This document shows positions 37,099-45,857 of a DNA stretch of 64,000 bases, piece after piece (position 1 is the stretch's first letter; every line of letters starts with the position of its first letter). The translations under genes were made by a program, and so were the position numbers. Origin of the DNA: Arthrobacter sp. (GTDB lineage: Bacteria > Actinomycetota > Actinomycetes > Actinomycetales > Micrococcaceae); contig NZ_JAPSHJ010000017.1 of assembly GCF_031179985.1 (NCBI RefSeq), positions 1 through 64,000 on the forward strand. The letters are read 5' to 3'. Under the pieces are notes generated by a model. It had not been told where the DNA came from and made no database searches. It saw nothing but the letters and a program-made list of their open reading frames with translations.

Positions 37099-37191
37099 GG
37101 CCCCTTCAGGGGATGTGGAGCCTGATTTCCGGGGAAGGGGGTCCGGAGGACGGCTTTACGGCGAACACGACCAAGACGGTAACCTTGGACC

Positions 37192-38136
37192 ATGAATGAA
37201 ACCCTCGAAGAGACCCCCGCTCACGCTCACCGAGGCCTGAGCGGCTTAGCGTTCTCGAAGGGGCACGGCACGGGAAACGACTTCGTCCTGATAGCTGATC
37301 CGGCCGGCGTGTGGCCTGTTGGGCCTGAACAGGTAGCCGAACTGTGTGATCGACACCGTGGAATAGGCGGGGACGGCCTGATCCGCGCTGTTCCGTCACG
37401 TTTCCTTCCTGAAGGCCGGGACCTGCTGGCCCAGCATCCGGATGCCGAATGGTTCATGGACTACCGCAACGGTGATGGCTCGTTGTCCGAGATGTGCGGA
37501 AACGGAGTGCGTGTTTTCGTGCACTTCCTCATCGCCCAGGGACTTGTCCGTCTGGACGAAGGAGCCTCATTGACGGTGGGCACCCGCGGAGGCGTGAAAG
37601 TGATCGTCCGCAGCGGTTCGGGATATGCGGTGGACATGGGGCCGTGGGAATTCATCTTTCCTGAGGACGCTGCGGCCCGGGCAATGGACTCCCTCGTAAG
37701 CGCAAGCGGACTGGAGGTGGCCCGGCCTGCTCTCTCCGTCAGCATGGGAAATCCGCACACTGTGGTTGCCCTTGCAGAGCTTTCCGAGCTCGAGGCGACC
37801 CAGCTGTTTACCGCCCCTCACGTAGATCCCACCCCGCCCAACGGCACCAACGTCGAGTTCGTAGTTCCGTCCGAACCACTCGTTCACGACGGTGTGGGGA
37901 CCATCACCATGAGGGTTCACGAGCGGGGTGCCGGCGAAACACAGTCGTGCGGCACGGGCGCGTGCGCAGCAGCTGTCGCGATCCGGCACTGGGCCGGCGA
38001 GGGCGCTCCGAATGCGTGGAATGTCACAGTACCGGGCGGCATCGTCGGCGTGAAGTTTTTCCCCGGGCCTGACGGGCGCGAGCACGTCGAGCTTAGTGGT
38101 CCCGCCGTCATCGTTGCTAGTGGGACGCTTTCCTGA
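37192..38136 (+). CDS. dapF: Diaminopimelate epimerase
   Basis: Converts LL- to meso-diaminopimelate for peptidoglycan and lysine. It has both catalytic cysteines, in LSEMCGNGVRVFVHFL and ETQSCGTGACAAAVA, plus the N-terminal FSKGHGTGNDFVLIAD and the late TVPGGIVGVKF. The length is 314 aa with a short N-terminal extension. Its 3' end overlaps the converging methyltransferase gene by 20 bases. Confidence 0.96.
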   Translation: MNETLEETPAHAHRGLSGLAFSKGHGTGNDFVLIADPAGVWPVGPEQVAELCDRHRGIGGDGLIRAVPSRFLPEGRDLLAQHPDAEWFMDYRNGDGSLSEMCGNGVRVFVHFLIAQGLVRLDEGASLTVGTRGGVKVIVRSGSGYAVDMGPWEFIFPEDAAARAMDSLVSASGLEVARPALSVSMGNPHTVVALAELSELEATQLFTAPHVDPTPPNGTNVEFVVPSEPLVHDGVGTITMRVHERGAGETQSCGTGACAAAVAIRHWAGEGAPNAWNVTVPGGIVGVKFFPGPDGREHVELSGPAVIVASGTLS

Positions 38137-38731
38137 CCTTCAGGATCCGGAAGGACTTCGAGGTACTCTCGCGGGTAACCGTGAAGGATGAATCAAGCTC
38201 TGCGGCAAGCCAGCGCTGCAGCGAATCGGAACCGAGGTTTTTCTGGACCACCAGCCAGGCGGAACCACCAGGGGCGAGCCGGGGCAGCCAGCGCAGTAAC
38301 AGCGAATGGAGCTCGTCCTTACCGATCCGGATCGGCGGATTTGACCAGATGGTATCGAAGTGGAGCCCGGGATCTACCCCGTCCGGCAAGCTGGCCCGGA
38401 GATTCTCCAGCCCGAGTGCGGCGGCGTTCTCGTTCGTCAGGGTCACGCACCGCTCGTTGACATCTACGGCGTAGACGGTTGCATGGGGGGCCCGCAAAGC
38501 CATGGTCAGGGCGATTGGACCCCAGCCACACCCGATATCCAGCAGGTTCCCTTGGGGAGAGGGGGCTGGTACCTCGGCAAGTAGAACGGCCGTTCCCTTG
38601 TCGATGCCCTCGGGGCTGAAGATCCCCGACGACGTCTGGAGCTTCCGCGTTTCACCGGCAAGTTCGACCGTCAGCGGCTTGCGGGTGAAGGGCCCCGCCG
38701 GCTGGGCGCTGAAATAATGTGCAGACTCCAT
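38117..38731 (-). CDS. Class I SAM-dependent methyltransferase (RsmC-like)
   Basis: A 204-residue methyltransferase with motif I LLDIGCGWGPIALTMAL, acidic loop YAVDVNERCVTL, and catalytic IWSNPPIRIGKDELHSLLLRWL. The NPPIR form is typical of rRNA guanine-N2 enzymes of the RsmC/RlmG group, so rRNA is the likely substrate (inference). The ATG at 38731 starts the conserved ESAHYFSAQPAG; in-frame codons further up lie in the hflX leader region. Actinobacterial members are single-domain, half the length of E. coli RsmC. Confidence 0.88.
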   Translation of the reverse strand: MESAHYFSAQPAGPFTRKPLTVELAGETRKLQTSSGIFSPEGIDKGTAVLLAEVPAPSPQGNLLDIGCGWGPIALTMALRAPHATVYAVDVNERCVTLTNENAAALGLENLRASLPDGVDPGLHFDTIWSNPPIRIGKDELHSLLLRWLPRLAPGGSAWLVVQKNLGSDSLQRWLAAELDSSFTVTRESTSKSFRILKVRKASH

Positions 38732-39219
38732 AACTGGCCAGATTAGTTGCCCCGCAGCTGGATGGGAAACCGGGGGTTTGGCCCGTCTGGTATTCTTTAA
38801 TCCATGTTCTTGATCTTTGAGTAGCGGCGCAGCCCGGCGCAGGCGCGTTGGCATCATAGCCCGCCTCACGCCCCGCTTAGTGTCCCGCAGCGATGCAGGT
38901 AAGTCCTTCCGCTTAGCGCGCTCAGCACCAGTGCTTTCAAAGTCAATGAACCTTCAGATGAACTCTCCCGGACTCACACCACCCAGCTACCGTGCCGGGT
39001 CCGGAGCCTACGTCTATGAAACAGTGGCGAAAGATCCAACTGGCAGATCAACTGGGCGCCCGATCCCCATGGAGTCCATCATGATCAACCCAAGCATCTG
39101 ACATATCCGGACTGGAAATCACTCCGGCCAGCCGTTCCCTTTCCTGGGAACCGCAGACACACAAACGTCCCGAACCATACCTGCCACGGCGCCGCTGCCG
39201 TGGCCACCTGGAGGAACAA
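38732..39219 (+). promoter_or_regulatory. 488-base intergenic region: hflX promoter and long 5' leader
   Basis: TATTCT (38791-38796) is the best -10 box and would start RNA near 38804, leaving about 415 bases of leader before hflX. No convincing protein lies in it. A 94-codon frame (38817-39101) has mixed third-base composition and no family resemblance. Near the hflX ribosome site, CCACGGC and GCCGTGG flank 6 bases (about 39183-39202) and could form a hairpin ending just before the GGAGG. HflX genes in other bacteria are antibiotic-induced through leader or WhiB7-type control, so a regulatory leader is plausible. Confidence 0.5.
38804..38824 (+). CDS. Putative leader mini-ORF before hflX
   Basis: The frame MFLIFE and a stop begins exactly where transcription from TATTCT is expected (7 bases after the box), the same leaderless layout as trpL in this window. 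It could sense ribosome stalling, but six codons may arise by chance. Confidence 0.3.
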   Translation: MFLIFE

Positions 39220-40878
39220 TTGACCAGCAGCCGTCAGCCCACCGCGAATTCAGCACCACAGCCCGGCAAAGGGCACTATTCTGAAGATGTAGAACCTCTT
39301 AAGGAGACCATGACCAGTCAGCACAACACCGGACCAGATTCAGCCGCCGAGGATATGTCCCCCGAGGAGATTCAGGCTGTAATTGACCGGATTCTCGCCA
39401 AGGATGTACCTGCCAGGAACGTCCGGAAGGCGGACGAGGACAGCAAGGCTGTTTTCGGCAGGGCCCAGGCCATTTCAGGGCTCGACGACGAGCACACCAG
39501 CTACGACGGTGATCAGCAGGATCTTGAGGAACGTCGCGCACTGCGCCGTACTGCAGGCCTTTCCACAGAGCTGGAGGACGTTACCGAAGTCGAGTACCGG
39601 CAACTCCGGCTCGAACGGGTGGTCCTGGCGGGGTTGTGGTCGGAGGGAACCCTGGCCGACGCCGAGAACTCCCTCCGGGAACTGGCGGCACTGGCAGAAA
39701 CCGCCGGCTCCGAAGTGCTCGATGGCCTCGTTCAGCGCCGAGCCAAGCCTGATCCCGGAACTTTCCTTGGCTCAGGCAAAGCCCTTGAACTGAAGGACAT
39801 TGTTATGTCGACGGGGGCGGACACCGTTGTGGTCGACGCCGAATTGGCTCCATCACAGCGGCGCGGCCTTGAAGATATCGTCAAGGTCAAAGTCATTGAC
39901 CGTACCGCTCTCATCCTCGATATTTTTGCCCAGCATGCTAAGAGCCGCGAAGGCAAAGCCCAGGTGGAACTGGCCCAGCTCGAATACCTGTTGCCGCGAC
40001 TGCGTGGTTGGGGTGAGTCCATGTCCCGCCAGGCCGGTGGCCAGGTGGGTGGGGCAGCGGCCGGAATGGGTTCACGTGGTCCTGGTGAAACCAAGATCGA
40101 ACTGGATAGGCGCCGGATCCGGACACGGATGGCGAAACTGCGGCGGGAAATCGCGGCCATGAAGCCTGCGAGGGAGACGAAACGGGCCAACCGCCGTCGT
40201 AATGCGGTTCCGTCTGTTGCTATCGCCGGATACACCAACGCCGGCAAGTCCTCGCTGCTCAACAGGCTGACCGACGCCGGAGTCCTCGTGGAGAACGCGC
40301 TTTTTGCCACCTTGGATCCAACGGTCCGCAAGGCTGAAACTGCCGACGGATTGGGCTATACCCTGGCCGACACCGTGGGTTTTGTCCGCTCATTGCCCAC
40401 GCAATTGGTGGAAGCGTTCCGCTCTACGCTGGAGGAAGTGGCCGATTCCGACCTCATCCTCCACGTTGTGGACGCCTCACATCCGGATCCGGAAGGCCAG
40501 ATTGCCGCCGTCCGTGCGGTGTTCAGCGAAGTGGATGCGCGCAAGGTGCCCGAGATCATCGTGCTGAACAAGGTGGACGCTGCTGATCCCTTCGTGGTGG
40601 AGCGGCTGAAGCAGCGCGAACGCCGGCACGTTGTGGTTTCCGCCAGGACGGGCCAAGGCATCAGCGATCTGCTCAAAGCCATCAGTGACTCCATCCCCAG
40701 GCCAAGTGTCAAGCTGGAATTGCATATCCCGTACAACCGGGGTGATTTGATCAGTAAGCTCCACGAAACCGATGCTGAAATCCTTACCCTCGATCACGAT
40801 GAGCATGGCACACGAGCCGTTGTGATGGTTCGGGAAGGTCTTGCCGCTGAGCTGGAATCCTTCGTCAGCAATGACTGA
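39220..40878 (+). CDS. hflX: GTPase HflX
   Basis: Ribosome-associated GTPase that splits stalled 70S ribosomes. An N-terminal HflX domain (FLGSGKALELKDIVMSTGADTVVVDAELAP) and the Gly-rich linker GQVGGAAAGMGSRGPGETKIE precede the G domain: G1 VAIAGYTNAGKSSLLNRLT, G3 LADTVGFVRSLPTQLVEAF and G4 VLNKVDA. Two starts are possible. TTG 39220 lies 5 bases after GGAGG; ATG 39310 lies just behind AAGGAG. Both give a protein starting MTS. The 3' end overlaps the helicase gene by 8 bases. Confidence 0.94.
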   Translation: MTSSRQPTANSAPQPGKGHYSEDVEPLKETMTSQHNTGPDSAAEDMSPEEIQAVIDRILAKDVPARNVRKADEDSKAVFGRAQAISGLDDEHTSYDGDQQDLEERRALRRTAGLSTELEDVTEVEYRQLRLERVVLAGLWSEGTLADAENSLRELAALAETAGSEVLDGLVQRRAKPDPGTFLGSGKALELKDIVMSTGADTVVVDAELAPSQRRGLEDIVKVKVIDRTALILDIFAQHAKSREGKAQVELAQLEYLLPRLRGWGESMSRQAGGQVGGAAAGMGSRGPGETKIELDRRRIRTRMAKLRREIAAMKPARETKRANRRRNAVPSVAIAGYTNAGKSSLLNRLTDAGVLVENALFATLDPTVRKAETADGLGYTLADTVGFVRSLPTQLVEAFRSTLEEVADSDLILHVVDASHPDPEGQIAAVRAVFSEVDARKVPEIIVLNKVDAADPFVVERLKQRERRHVVVSARTGQGISDLLKAISDSIPRPSVKLELHIPYNRGDLISKLHETDAEILTLDHDEHGTRAVVMVREGLAAELESFVSND

Positions 40879-42949
40879 AGCGGATCCGGAGGCGAATGCA
40901 TCGGCCAGCGAGCGGTTGGTGGTTGAACTGCTCGACCGGGCTGTCTCCGGAATGGGCGGCGAGAGCCGCACCGGTCAGCACGAAATGGCCCGGCAGGTGG
41001 CGCGCGCAATAGACAGCGGCGACCACCTGCTGGTCCAGGCAGGAACAGGGACCGGTAAGTCCCTCGCCTACCTGATTCCTCTCATCGCCCACTCGCTTGT
41101 CAGCGACAAACCCACTCTCGTCTCGACGGCCACATTGGCCCTGCAGACTCAGATTGTGGGAAGGGACTTGCCCAGGCTGCTGGAAACGATAACTCCGGCG
41201 CTGGACCGGCCCGTGAAGGTGGCGCTCGTCAAGGGCCGAGCCAACTACGTCTGCAGGCACAAGCTCGAGGGCGGTTTCCCGTCCGAGGAGCCGGCAGAGG
41301 GACAGTTGTTCTCTTTGGGGGAGGACACCAGCGTGCCGCATTTTGCGGCAGCCATGGGTGGTCCTTCGTCCCAACTGGGCAAAGAAGTGGTCCGGCTGCG
41401 TGACTGGGCAGAAAAGACCATCACCGGCGACCGCGACGAGCTGATGCCAGGCGTGACCGACAGGGCGTGGCGGCAGGTATCCGTCACGTCAATGGAGTGC
41501 CTGGGGGCACAGAAATGCCCCATGGCCGCCGAGTGCTTCAGCGAACTGGCCCGTCAAAACGCAGCCGAGGCCGACGTTGTTGTCACCAACCACGCCATGC
41601 TCGCCGTCAGCGCTTTCGAGGGCCTGGCGGTGCTTCCTGAGTACGACGTTGTGGTGGTGGACGAGGCCCATGAACTGCAGGACCGGGTCACGGGTGCAGT
41701 CTCCGGGCAACTCTCCGTTGCCATGGTCCATGCGGCGGCATCAGGAGCGCGCAAGCATACGGGCATCACCGTTGACGCCCTCAACTCCGCGGCTGCCAAC
41801 CTCGAAGTTGCGGTTGCCGGGATCCCCAGCGGTCTCCTCCCCAGCGGGCTCAGCGACGAACAACTCGACTGTGTGGACCAACTCCGCGACGCATGCCGCG
41901 CTGCACTCTCTGATTCCAAGGGGGACAGTTCCACCACGGCCGACGGCGGGCGGCAGTTGGCGCGCTCCCGCCTCCTGGTGATTCTGGAACTGTGTGAACG
42001 ACTTATCGCAGCGCGGGAAAACGGCGAAGTGGTGTGGATTTCCCGAAACAGTACCTTTGATCCGCAACAGGGTTACTCCACACCGGATGACGCCTCGCCG
42101 GCGCTGATCAATGTCGCACCCCTAAGCGTGGGCGGCCGGCTCCGGGAGGGCCTGTTCGAGGGACACACCGTCGTGCTGACTTCCGCTACGCTCGCGATCG
42201 GCTCCGCCTTCGAACCTGCGGCGGGCGGCCTTGGTCTCGTGGGCCCGGGTGCGCCGAGCTGGACCGGCATCGACGTCGGCTCTCCTTTCGACTATCCGAA
42301 ACAAGGGATTCTCTACGTGGCGGGTCATCTGCCAAAACCGGGTCGAGGCACGTCACCTGAAGCTCTCGACGAGCTCGAAAAGCTGATTCTTGCCTCCGGG
42401 GGCGGCGCGCTGTGCCTGTTTTCCTCTCGCCGGGCAGCGGAGGACGCTGCCGAAGCCCTGCGTCCCCGACTCGACGTGAACATTCTCTGCCAAGGTGATT
42501 CAACGATGACGGCGCTGGTCCGGCAGTTTGCGGATGAGCCCGACACCTGCCTGTTCGGCACCATGTCCCTTTGGCAAGGTGTGGACGTTCCTGGGGGCTC
42601 GTGCCGCCTCGTAGTGATCGACAGGATTCCCTTCCCCCGTCCCGATGATCCCCTTATGACAGCACGGTCCCGGGCGGTAGCAAAGGCAGGCGGCAACGGC
42701 TTTATGTCTGTTTCTGCCACGCACGCCGCCATCCGGCTTGCCCAGGGGGCTGGCCGCCTTATTCGTTCCACAGGCGACAAAGGCGTGGTCGCCGTGCTGG
42801 ACTCGCGGCTATCAACTGAGCGATACGGCAATTTTCTGCGCGCTGCCCTGCCGCCCTTCTGGCCCACCACGGACTCTGCGATTGCCGTGGCTGCACTTAA
42901 ACGGCTGGCTGACGAAACCCGGGTGCCCAGTACCGGAGCGCGGGGCTGA
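40871..42949 (+). CDS. dinG: DinG-family ATP-dependent DNA helicase
   Basis: Superfamily 2 iron-sulfur helicase of 692 aa related to DinG/XPD. Walker A is LVQAGTGTGKSLAYLIPL, the DEAH box is VVVVDEAHELQDR, and cluster cysteines are visible in YVCRHKLEG and ECLGAQKCPMAAECF. C-terminal motifs include ALCLFSSRRAAEDA, MSLWQGVDVPG and AIRLAQGAGRLIRS. It is coupled to hflX by overlap and has no LexA box of its own. It converges on lexA with 15 bases between stops. Confidence 0.9.
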   Translation: MTEADPEANASASERLVVELLDRAVSGMGGESRTGQHEMARQVARAIDSGDHLLVQAGTGTGKSLAYLIPLIAHSLVSDKPTLVSTATLALQTQIVGRDLPRLLETITPALDRPVKVALVKGRANYVCRHKLEGGFPSEEPAEGQLFSLGEDTSVPHFAAAMGGPSSQLGKEVVRLRDWAEKTITGDRDELMPGVTDRAWRQVSVTSMECLGAQKCPMAAECFSELARQNAAEADVVVTNHAMLAVSAFEGLAVLPEYDVVVVDEAHELQDRVTGAVSGQLSVAMVHAAASGARKHTGITVDALNSAAANLEVAVAGIPSGLLPSGLSDEQLDCVDQLRDACRAALSDSKGDSSTTADGGRQLARSRLLVILELCERLIAARENGEVVWISRNSTFDPQQGYSTPDDASPALINVAPLSVGGRLREGLFEGHTVVLTSATLAIGSAFEPAAGGLGLVGPGAPSWTGIDVGSPFDYPKQGILYVAGHLPKPGRGTSPEALDELEKLILASGGGALCLFSSRRAAEDAAEALRPRLDVNILCQGDSTMTALVRQFADEPDTCLFGTMSLWQGVDVPGGSCRLVVIDRIPFPRPDDPLMTARSRAVAKAGGNGFMSVSATHAAIRLAQGAGRLIRSTGDKGVVAVLDSRLSTERYGNFLRAALPPFWPTTDSAIAVAALKRLADETRVPSTGARG

Positions 42950-42964
42950 GCTGGAGGGCGGGTT

Positions 42965-43714
42965 CTATATGGAGCGCAGGACTGAGACTACTTTGCCCAT
43001 AATGGTGGCATGATCGCCCAGGATGGGCTCATACTGCGTGTTCTGTGGCAGCAGCCATGTGTGGCCGTCCCGTTGGCGGAACGTCTTGACTGTCGCTTCA
43101 TCGTCCAATAGCGCGGCCACGATATCGCCGTTGACAGCGACGCTCTGACGGCGCACAACCACCCAGTCACCGTCGCAAATTGCGGCATCAATCATGGAGT
43201 CTCCCGCAACCTTCAGCATGAACAGCTCTCCGTGGCCAACCAGCTGGCGGGGGAGCGGCATAAACTCTTCCACCAGCTGCTCGGCGAGAATGGGACCGCC
43301 TGCGGCGATACGCCCGACCAGTGGGACCATGGCGGTGTCTGTTGCGCCTGCGAGTTCCGTCACCGGTTGACGGCCTACACTCCTGAGCCGGGTGGGCTTT
43401 TCCGGCCGTGAAGGCTCCGTTGTGCCTTCCTCCAGTGTCAGCGGCATCAACACTTCCATGGCGCGCGGACGCTTCGGATCGCGGCGCAGGTATCCGAGTT
43501 TCTCCAGCTGGGACAGCTGGTGGGTCACGCTGGACAGGCTCGCAAGGCCGACTGTGTCCCCGATTTCGCGCATGGATGGGGGATAGCCGTTGTCATTGAC
43601 GGACCGCTGAATGGTCTCCAGGATTCTCTTTTGGCGAAGAGTGAGGCCCTTGGGCGTCCGGGCATTCTGCGAGGCCCCTGCGGTGGCCTTGCTGCCCGCG
43701 GCTTGTGCTGCCAT
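42965..43714 (-). CDS. lexA: LexA repressor
   Basis: SOS repressor. The winged helix is [44 protein letters not shown] with [19 protein letters not shown]. The self-cleavage site is Ala-Gly in [17 protein letters not shown]; the catalytic serine is in [19 protein letters not shown] and the lysine in DDEATVKTF. The ATG at 43714 gives 249 aa; a TTG at 43723 would add three residues. LexA boxes upstream show autoregulation. Confidence 0.97.
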   Translation of the reverse strand: MAAQAAGSKATAGASQNARTPKGLTLRQKRILETIQRSVNDNGYPPSMREIGDTVGLASLSSVTHQLSQLEKLGYLRRDPKRPRAMEVLMPLTLEEGTTEPSRPEKPTRLRSVGRQPVTELAGATDTAMVPLVGRIAAGGPILAEQLVEEFMPLPRQLVGHGELFMLKVAGDSMIDAAICDGDWVVVRRQSVAVNGDIVAALLDDEATVKTFRQRDGHTWLLPQNTQYEPILGDHATIMGKVVSVLRSI

Positions 43715-43864
43715 TTTCGCCAACGCCTTTCCATTTCTCCCAGCTTCTGAGCGCCAGCCGCCGGGGATGTTCTGCCTGAATGTCAGACCCTGCTGATCAA
43801 CTGCAGATGTGGTTGTCCTGATCTATGTTTCTTTGATCAAACGTAGGCCAGCCACGGGAGTTTT

Positions 43865-43880
43865 TCAAACATTTGTTCTA
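43865..43880. promoter_or_regulatory. LexA box 1 (lexA side)
   Basis: TCAAACATTTGTTCTA fits TCGAAC-N4-GTTCGA at 10 of 12 half-site bases. It lies about 150 bases before the lexA start. Confidence 0.75.
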
Positions 43881-43885
43881 GTGAG

Positions 43886-43901
43886 TCTCGACAATGTTCG
43901 A
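43886..43901. promoter_or_regulatory. Degenerate LexA box 2
   Basis: TCTCGACAATGTTCGA has a perfect right half (GTTCGA) but a poor left half. It lies between two better sites with 5-base spacing to the first, so cooperative binding is possible. Confidence 0.4.
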
Positions 43902-43931
43902 TCATAGATGCTAAAACTTAGTCAGTAAGGT

Positions 43932-43947
43932 TCGAATATGTGTTCTA
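43932..43947. promoter_or_regulatory. LexA box 3 (LysM gene side)
   Basis: TCGAATATGTGTTCTA fits the consensus in 10 of 12 half-site bases and is the site closest to the divergent LysM gene. Confidence 0.75.
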
Positions 43948-44077
43948 GTCAGTTTTCTCATTTGCTTGCTCCGGTGGCCGGATTCGTTCAGACGTTCGAA
44001 GCCGGAGGCCGCTGGCAATGAATACCTTGCCATCAATGAACACGACGGGCAGCACAGTATGGTCCAGGAGGACGGTC

Positions 44078-44599
44078 ATGTCAGCTACATCCGCGTTCCA
44101 CGAGTTCTTTCCGCAATCGGTCTCCGGAGAGTCTCAATCGGCGACGACGCTGCACAGTTCCCTCGCCCCACAGGGGCCCGCTGTGTATATGCCCGAAATG
44201 ACCTCTGCCGATCGAAGGGCCAGTGCCTGTGAAGAAGCGAGCGCTTACGGTGCCGACACCCCTGGCCAAGCCCATGGCCGGGTGCAGGCACCGCTGCGGC
44301 TTACCCGGCGCGGATGGATTGTCCTGGTGGTCTTGCCCCTTATGCTGCTGACTGCCTTGCTGATGTCACTCTCGGGTTTCCTTACGTCTCCGGCCAAGGC
44401 AGCTGACACCGCCGCCGAGCTCTCCCTGACTCCCACCGTGACCGTCACCGTGCAGCAGGGCCAATCCTTGTGGGCCATCGCCGGCACTGTTGCACCTAAG
44501 CGCGATCCGCGGGATGTCGTGGCTGACATCGTGCAGTTGAATAACCTCGATGGAGGTGCGGTCAGTCCGGGGCAGCAGCTCTTTGTCCCCTCCGCGTGA
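44078..44599 (+). CDS. LysM-domain membrane protein, probable SOS cell-division inhibitor
   Basis: A 173-residue protein with a polar N-terminal ~75 residues, one transmembrane segment (GWIVLVVLPLMLLTALLMSLSG at about 78-100) and an extracytoplasmic C-terminal LysM domain (VTVQQGQSLWAIAGTVAPKRDPRDVVADIVQLNN...PGQQLFVPSA) for peptidoglycan binding. Position and architecture match Bacillus YneA and mycobacterial Rv2719c, LexA-controlled division blockers divergent from or beside lexA. GGAGG at 6 bases fixes the ATG at 44078; an in-frame ATG at 44018 has no ribosome site. Function by analogy. Confidence 0.85.
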   Translation: MSATSAFHEFFPQSVSGESQSATTLHSSLAPQGPAVYMPEMTSADRRASACEEASAYGADTPGQAHGRVQAPLRLTRRGWIVLVVLPLMLLTALLMSLSGFLTSPAKAADTAAELSLTPTVTVTVQQGQSLWAIAGTVAPKRDPRDVVADIVQLNNLDGGAVSPGQQLFVPSA

Positions 44600-44665
44600 G
44601 CCCAGTCCTCGAAGCCCGGCTTTGCCTGGAGGCGTCACAGTTTTCCGGGCCCGGCATCAGGCACT

Positions 44666-44671
44666 TAAACT
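44666..44671 (+). promoter_or_regulatory. Predicted -10 box of hisC (leaderless)
   Basis: TAAACT ends 6 bases before the GTG of hisC, and there is no Shine-Dalgarno, so transcription likely starts at the start codon. No clear -35 box is visible. Confidence 0.45.
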
Positions 44672-44677
44672 GTTCTG

Positions 44678-45796
44678 GTGACTGACCAGCTAGCGCGCTT
44701 GAACCGACTGCCACTCCGCGACAATCTCCGGGGCCTGACGCCTTACGGTGCGCCGCAATTGGATGTGCCCATCCTGCTGAACGTGAATGAGAACACTCAC
44801 GGCGTGCCAGAGGATGTTCTGAAGGCCATCTCCGAGGCCGTAACCGCTGCAGCCGCCGGACTGAACCGGTACCCCGATCGGGAGTTCAGTGAGCTCCGGT
44901 CAGCCCTGGCGGAGTATCTGGGGCATGGGCTCGAGGCCGAAAATATCTGGGCAGCCAATGGATCCAACGAAGTCCTGCAGCAGACACTGCAGGCTTTTGG
45001 CGGACCTGGCAGGACAGCTCTGGGCTTTCCCCCCACGTACTCCATGTACCCCTTGCTTGCCAGCGGTACTGACACCGAATACGTTTCCGGCCTGCGCGCT
45101 GCCGATTACGGGCTAAGCGCAGAATACGCCGCCGAACAGGTCCGGGAGCTTGAACCGAACGTAGTTTTCCTGAGCTCACCCAACAACCCCACCGGCACCG
45201 GCCTCGGCCTGGACGTAGTGAAGGCTGTCTACGAAGCGGGTGAGGAAAGCCGCACCATTGTCATCGTGGACGAGGCCTACCACGAGTTTGCACACGACGG
45301 TACTCCCAGTGCACTCACGCTCCTCCCCGGACGGGAACGCCTGATCGTAACGCGGACCATGAGCAAAGCATTCGCCCTGGCCGGAGCCCGGCTCGGCTAC
45401 ATGGCGGCAGCGCCGGAAGTCACTGATGCCTTGCGCCTTGTCCGCTTGCCATACCACCTGTCAGCCGTCACCCAGGCAACGGCCCTTGCTGCACTTCAGC
45501 ACAGGGAAGCGTTGATGGCTGACGTCGAGGACATCAAAGCCCAACGCGACAGGATTGTCTCGGAGCTTACTCGAATGGGCCTGACACCTGCCGCTTCTGA
45601 TTCCAACTTTGTTTTCTTCGGGGGACTGGAGAATCCGCATGCAGTCTGGCAGGCACTTCTTGATTGCGGAGTCCTGATTCGCGACGTCGGCATTCCCGGA
45701 CATTTGCGGGTTACGGCAGGAACAGAGGCCGAGACCACAGCATTCCTTGAGGCACTGGAGCGCATTCTGACAAGGCAAACCGCAGTACCGGCCTAA
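44678..45796 (+). CDS. hisC: Histidinol-phosphate aminotransferase
   Basis: PLP enzyme for the imidazole-acetol phosphate transamination in histidine synthesis. Landmarks are LNVNENTHGVPEDVLKAI, NRYPDREFSELRSALAEYLG, WAANGSNEVLQQTLQAF, VFLSSPNNPTGTGL, and the PLP-lysine site RTMSKAFALAGARLGYM. The length (372 aa) is normal. It heads the operon hisC-hisB-hisH-small membrane gene-priA. Confidence 0.96.
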   Translation: MTDQLARLNRLPLRDNLRGLTPYGAPQLDVPILLNVNENTHGVPEDVLKAISEAVTAAAAGLNRYPDREFSELRSALAEYLGHGLEAENIWAANGSNEVLQQTLQAFGGPGRTALGFPPTYSMYPLLASGTDTEYVSGLRAADYGLSAEYAAEQVRELEPNVVFLSSPNNPTGTGLGLDVVKAVYEAGEESRTIVIVDEAYHEFAHDGTPSALTLLPGRERLIVTRTMSKAFALAGARLGYMAAAPEVTDALRLVRLPYHLSAVTQATALAALQHREALMADVEDIKAQRDRIVSELTRMGLTPAASDSNFVFFGGLENPHAVWQALLDCGVLIRDVGIPGHLRVTAGTEAETTAFLEALERILTRQTAVPA

Positions 45797-45857
45797 ACTT
45801 TAACCAAGACCCAGAAGCTTCAGGCTTTCAGGCCCTTCTTCCTAAGGACACATCACC

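Larger units (their letters stand above)
43715..44077. promoter_or_regulatory. 363-base divergent control region between lexA and the LysM gene
   Basis: AT-richer than its surroundings. It holds three LexA-type sites (listed separately) and no coding sequence that I can support. lexA is read leftwards and the LysM gene rightwards, so the same operators can repress both. Some 130 bases separate the last site from the LysM start, leaving room for an untranslated leader. Confidence 0.75.

Noticed and set aside
38817-39101. 94-codon frame in the hflX leader
   Set aside because: It has a TTG start without a ribosome site, mixed codon composition and no recognisable domain; more likely RNA leader.
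40841-40878. LexA box for the dinG-type helicase
   Set aside because: No site with both half-sites was found before dinG or hflX. The helicase appears to rely on the hflX promoter, unlike E. coli dinG.
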